Part shown: positions 60,749-64,000 of the stretch, in pieces
Numbering within the stretch: the stretch's first letter is position 1
Layout of the letters: each line of letters begins with the position of its first letter
Origin: Tanticharoenia sakaeratensis NBRC 103193
Lineage (GTDB): Bacteria; Pseudomonadota; Alphaproteobacteria; Acetobacterales; Acetobacteraceae
Direction of reading: 5' to 3'
Assembly: GCF_000963885.1 (NCBI RefSeq)
Contig: NZ_BALE01000019.1
Location: 47,871-111,870 of the forward strand
Length of the DNA stretch: 64,000 bases
Translations under genes and position numbers: made by a program
Notes under the pieces: model-generated
What the model was told of the DNA's origin: nothing
The model's database searches: none
The model's input: the letters and a program-made list of their open reading frames with translations, nothing else

Positions 60749-61477
60749 ATGACTGCTGTTCAGAACAATACACATCAGGCCCCGTCGTCCATTCAACCGG
60801 ACGGTCATCTTGAAATGGTTATTTTCGACTGTGACGGCGTGCTCGTTGACGGTGAAAGACTGTCCACGAACTTGATGGCGCAAGAAGCGCGCAAGTATGG
60901 CTGGAACATCTCCGACGATGAGGCCCACGCCCTCTTCACTGGCGGAGAGCTCGCCAAGATCCGGGACCGGATCGCGCAGGAAAGCGGCAAGACGCTGCCG
61001 GACGACTGGGACATGATGCTCCAGAACCGGATCGTGCGGATGATGAAGACCGACGCCGAGACGGTGGACGGCGCGGAAGACATGCTGGCGGCCGTGCTGT
61101 CGCTCGGCCTGCCGATCCGCATCGGATCGAACTCGTCGCTAGCCGAGATGGACGCGAAGTTCGCAGCCACGGGCCTTGATTCGATGCTGGAGCGCGATCG
61201 CATCCATTCCGGGCGCGATCTCGACATGCCGAAGCCACGTCCGGACATTTACCTCCACGCGGCAGCCGAGGAAGGCGTCGAGCCGGGCAACTGCATCGTG
61301 CTCGAAGACTCCGATGCCGGCGTGGAAGCCGCCCGTCGCGCCGGAATGGCCTGCGTCCTGCTGCGCGATCTGTCCAAGCCCGGTCCGGAATGGCCCGGCC
61401 TGCTGCGTATCGGCCACCTCTCCGAGTTTCAGCCGCTGCTCTCCCGCATTCTGGAATCGCAGAAGGTCGCAGCCTGA
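60749..61477 (+). CDS. HAD-superfamily hydrolase (beta-phosphoglucomutase-like)
   Basis: 242 residues from ATG 60749 with GGAGAT upstream. HAD motif I DCDGVLVDGE with Asp27 and Asp29, motif II GSNSS, motif III lysine in PKPRPDIYL, and motif IV LEDSDAGVEAARRAG. A small helical cap lies between I and II. Relatives are phosphoglucomutases and sugar phosphatases; the substrate is not known. The upstream 60620-60700 region is AT-rich and probably promoter-containing. A very strong terminator follows the stop. Confidence 0.87.
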   Translation: MTAVQNNTHQAPSSIQPDGHLEMVIFDCDGVLVDGERLSTNLMAQEARKYGWNISDDEAHALFTGGELAKIRDRIAQESGKTLPDDWDMMLQNRIVRMMKTDAETVDGAEDMLAAVLSLGLPIRIGSNSSLAEMDAKFAATGLDSMLERDRIHSGRDLDMPKPRPDIYLHAAAEEGVEPGNCIVLEDSDAGVEAARRAGMACVLLRDLSKPGPEWPGLLRIGHLSEFQPLLSRILESQKVAA

Positions 61478-61490
61478 CCAGCATGCTTCG

Positions 61491-61545
61491 ACGGCGAGAG
61501 CCGACCCGGCACATGTCGGGCCGGCTCTCGCCGTGGAGCTTTTAT
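61491..61545 (+). terminator. Strong intrinsic terminator after HAD gene
   Basis: ACGGCGAGAGCCG (61491-61503) pairs perfectly (13 bp) with CGGCTCTCGCCGT (61522-61534); an inner CCCG/CGGG stem closes the loop. A short T run (CTTTTAT) follows within 6 bases. It begins 13 bases after the HAD stop and could also slow transcription from the convergent pseudouridine synthase gene. Confidence 0.8.
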
Positions 61546-61617
61546 CGGAATGCAGCTTTCAACGACTGACAGGCGGCCAGCCGAGCCAGACACCGTTGGG
61601 AAGTAAGCTTTGCTGCG

Positions 61618-62286
61618 TTACGGCAGCAGCGTCATGCGGGCGATTGCCTCGGCCATGCCCGTGGGCGGCGCAGCCTCCGCCGTGATGATCTCACCTGCGA
61701 CATCGAGCATGATCCGGCGGCTCAACAGCTGCATCGGCATGCCGCCTGTGCCGTAAACGGGGTCGCCGGCGATCGGGCATCCGAGCCAGGCGCAATGCAC
61801 CCGCGCCTGATGCGTCCGTCCGGTCAGCAGGGTCAGCTCCAGAAGGCTGCGCCCGCCCCCTGATCCCAGCAGGCGCCAGAGCGTCCGCGCGGGCACGCCT
61901 GCCGGATCGACGGCCATCCGCCATCCACGCCTGTCGCCACGCTTTGCCAGTGGCTGTGCAATGTCCCCGGATTGGCCGGATGGCGTGCCTTCAACGACAG
62001 CCCAGTATACCTTCCGCACTTGGCCTCCAGCGAAGCAGGCCTGCGCCGCGGCCAGCGCCTGCTTGCGCAGGCCGATCAGAAGACAACCGGACGTATCGGT
62101 ATCGAGGCGGTGGGCAAGCCAGGGACCATCATGCCCGGCACGACGCCAGGCGGGAAATGCATCCTCGATGGATAGCCGGCCGGACCGGTCTGGATGAACC
62201 GGGACGCCAGCCGGCTTATCGATGACGAGAAATCGGTTCGACCGGTAGAGGACCGGATAGGGATCAGTCCTCGACGGGTTGTTCAC
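61618..62286 (-). CDS. RluA-family pseudouridine synthase
   Basis: 222 residues with the catalytic Asp motif [14 protein letters not shown], the opening [20 protein letters not shown] and the C-terminal [26 protein letters not shown]. This is the RluA family, modifying uridines in rRNA or tRNA. No S4 domain is present. The start is GTG 62286, which overlaps the end of ftsK by 23 bases. The specific target site is not predictable. Confidence 0.88.
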   Translation of the reverse strand: MNNPSRTDPYPVLYRSNRFLVIDKPAGVPVHPDRSGRLSIEDAFPAWRRAGHDGPWLAHRLDTDTSGCLLIGLRKQALAAAQACFAGGQVRKVYWAVVEGTPSGQSGDIAQPLAKRGDRRGWRMAVDPAGVPARTLWRLLGSGGGRSLLELTLLTGRTHQARVHCAWLGCPIAGDPVYGTGGMPMQLLSRRIMLDVAGEIITAEAAPPTGMAEAIARMTLLP

Positions 62287-64000
62287 GCCGGATCAGCACC
62301 TCGCGCCGCCCCACATGGTTCGCCGCGCTGACGATACCTTCCTTCTCCATCTGCTCGATGAGCTTGGCTGCGCGATTGTACCCGATCGACAGATGTCGCT
62401 GGATGAAGGAAGTGGACGCCTTGCCTTCCCGCGCGACAACCTGGACCGCCTGATCGAACAGGCTGGTCTCGGCGTCGTAGCCACCCCCGCCCATGCCGTT
62501 GCCGGAGGCGCCGGACGAGGAGGATGCGGCCTCTTCCTCCAGGCTCGACACCACATCGTCATTGTAGACGGGCTCGCCCTTCGATCGCAGGTCGGCCACT
62601 ACTGCCTCGACCTCATCGTCCGCCACGAACGGCCCATGCACGCGGGTGATCCGTCCACCGCCCTGCATGTAGAGCATATCGCCCTGGCCCAGCAGCTGTT
62701 CGGCGCCCTGCTCCTGAAGGATGGTGCGGCTGTCGAACTTGCTGATGACCTGAAAGCTGATGCGCGTCGGGAAGTTGGCCTTGATCGTCCCGGTGATGAC
62801 GTCGACCGATGGACGCTGCGTCGCCATGATGACGTGAATACCCGCTGCACGCGCCTTCTGCGCCAGACGCTGGACTGCGGATTCGACCTCCTTGCCGGCC
62901 ACCATCATCAGATCCGCCATCTCGTCGATCACCACGACGATATGCGGCAGCGTCTCGAGCGTGAGCTGCTGCTCGTCGAACACGGGCCGCCCGGTCTCGG
63001 GATCGAAGCCGGTCTGCACGCGGCGCGTCACAACGTCGCCCGCATCCCGCGCCTGCCGGACGCGGTCGTTGTAGCCCGCGATGTTGCGCACCTGCAGATG
63101 GGACATCGCGCGATACCGCTTGTCCATCTCGCGCACGGCCCATTTCAGGGCCGCGACCGCCTTGGTCGGCTCGGTCACGACAGGTGTCAGCAGATGCGGG
63201 ATGCCTTCGTAGATCGACAGCTCGAGAATCTTCGGATCGATCAGGATCAGGCGGCACTGGTCGGGCGACAGGCGGTAGAGCAGCGACAGGATCATCGCGT
63301 TCACACCGACCGACTTGCCCGAACCCGTGGTGCCCGCGATCAGCAGATGCGGCATGCGCGCCAGATCGCCATAGACCGGCCCGCCGGCGATGTCCTTGCC
63401 CAGCGCCAGACACAGACGCTGCGACGAATCGTGCCAGGCATCCGTTTCCAGAAGCTCGGAGAAATAGACCGTCTCGCGATGTGCGTTCGGCACCTCGATG
63501 CCGATGACGTTGCGGCCCGGAACGGTCGCAATACGGACGCTCAGGACGGATAGCGAACGCGCGATATCGTCCGCAAGGCCGATCACACGGGCCGAACGGA
63601 TACCCGGCGCCGGCTCGAGCTCATACAGCGTGACCACGGGACCTGCATGAATGTCCCCGATCGTTCCCTGCACGCCGTAATCGGCCAGCACCGTCTCCAG
63701 AAGCCGCGCATTGGCCTGCAGCACTTCGCGCGACGGGCCCGCCTGCGTGTGCGGGGGCGCGCGATGCAGCAGGCTGAGAGGCGGCAGGATCCAGGATGCC
63801 TGGTCCGTGCCTGACGGTGTCTCGCGCCTGGCCTGAGGCGCAGCCTTTTCGCCGCGCAGGCGATCGAAGAAGCTGCGGCGCGGCGCTGTATCCGCGACCG
63901 CCGGGCTCTCGTCCGCGTCGTCGGTGAACGTCGCGACGGCGGGTGCCGGAGCCGGATCGCGAACCGGAGCGGGAGCCCGCGTGGCCGGCCGCGCCGGCGC
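62264..64000 (-). CDS. ftsK: DNA translocase FtsK, N-terminal part outside window
   Basis: 578 residues visible; the frame stays open to base 64000, so the start and the membrane region lie beyond the window. Order seen: a Pro/Ala/Glu/Arg-rich linker, then [12 protein letters not shown] and NARLLETVL, the motor with Walker [21 protein letters not shown], Walker [31 protein letters not shown], and the C-terminal gamma winged-helix domain ([20 protein letters not shown]). FtsK pumps DNA at the septum and resolves chromosome dimers via XerCD. The stop at 62264 is confirmed by the typical end of the gamma domain. Confidence 0.95.
   Translation of the reverse strand, partial: APARPATRAPAPVRDPAPAPAVATFTDDADESPAVADTAPRRSFFDRLRGEKAAPQARRETPSGTDQASWILPPLSLLHRAPPHTQAGPSREVLQANARLLETVLADYGVQGTIGDIHAGPVVTLYELEPAPGIRSARVIGLADDIARSLSVLSVRIATVPGRNVIGIEVPNAHRETVYFSELLETDAWHDSSQRLCLALGKDIAGGPVYGDLARMPHLLIAGTTGSGKSVGVNAMILSLLYRLSPDQCRLILIDPKILELSIYEGIPHLLTPVVTEPTKAVAALKWAVREMDKRYRAMSHLQVRNIAGYNDRVRQARDAGDVVTRRVQTGFDPETGRPVFDEQQLTLETLPHIVVVIDEMADLMMVAGKEVESAVQRLAQKARAAGIHVIMATQRPSVDVITGTIKANFPTRISFQVISKFDSRTILQEQGAEQLLGQGDMLYMQGGGRITRVHGPFVADDEVEAVVADLRSKGEPVYNDDVVSSLEEEAASSSSGASGNGMGGGGYDAETSLFDQAVQVVAREGKASTSFIQRHLSIGYNRAAKLIEQMEKEGIVSAANHVGRREVLIRREQPVED

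Noticed and set aside
1..64000. tRNA, rRNA, CRISPR array, IS element or prophage
   Set aside because: No repeated spacers, transposase or integrase motifs, and no tRNA-like cloverleaf were recognised in intergenic regions.

Overview
The window is GC-rich, gene-dense bacterial chromosomal DNA. It most likely comes from an acetic acid bacterium or close relative (Alphaproteobacteria, Acetobacteraceae). That placement is an inference from overall protein character, heavy use of GTG/TTG starts, many TonB-dependent receptors with Ala/Pro/His-rich leaders, and the secreted phosphoesterase and di-haem peroxidase pair. I see no rRNA, tRNA, CRISPR array, transposase or phage gene. The only genes cut by the window edges are a DUF2946-type ORF on the left and ftsK on the right.

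Layout. (1) 1-3 kb: the end of a small His/Cys-rich membrane protein, then a TonB receptor. (2) 3-12 kb, minus strand: tatD-adenine deaminase, then a TonB receptor followed by two NCS2 purine/nucleobase permeases. This looks like a purine acquisition locus. (3) 12-21 kb: a CNNM/CorC-type membrane protein, then a copper block. The block holds a CsoR-type repressor, a minus-strand operon (Cys/His-rich secreted protein, CopA multicopper oxidase, CopB, Met-rich small protein) and a divergent copper P1B-ATPase. The divergent promoters both carry ATACC/GGTAT-type dyads, and the ATPase promoter has a 19-bp spacer. panC follows. (4) 21.6-25 kb: a secreted AcpA/phospholipase C-like phosphoesterase and a di-haem cytochrome c peroxidase, separated by tandem hairpins. 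(5) 25-28 kb: two AhpD/CMD proteins divergent from a flavoprotein monooxygenase. (6) 28-38 kb: a minus-strand array of 11 genes for amino-acid or imine metabolism (aminotransferase, Asp/Glu racemase-like, atypical SDR, 2-hydroxyacid dehydrogenase, polar amino-acid ABC transporter, DadA-like dehydrogenase, MFS exporter, LysR regulator, RidA). (7) 38-49 kb: a secreted FAD oxidoreductase (plus strand), then a tightly overlapping operon of TonB receptor, LLM flavin monooxygenase, unknown 145-aa protein, FAD oxidoreductase, MHS symporter and AbrB-family membrane protein, with an OFA-type oxalate/formate MFS divergent. (8) 49-50 kb: bfd with a Fur-box-like site in its promoter, and bacterioferritin. 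(9) 50-57.4 kb: a minus-strand array of ABC ATPase, permease, TauD-type dioxygenase, alcohol dehydrogenase, TonB receptor and NMT1-like binding protein. (10) 57.9-64 kb: an ABC-2 exporter (two ABC2_membrane_6-type permeases and an ATPase), a HAD hydrolase with a strong terminator, an RluA pseudouridine synthase and ftsK.

The common theme is modular scavenging. Four TonB receptors lie in 64 kb, and three of them sit in operons or loci with inner-membrane transporters and oxidative or deaminating enzymes. Substrates are inferred from neighbours and are unproven. The cop divergon gives the best regulatory evidence, because the dyads and the strong ribosome-binding site fix the ATPase start at a TTG. 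No function below was checked by database search. Family calls come from motifs read in the translated sequence.
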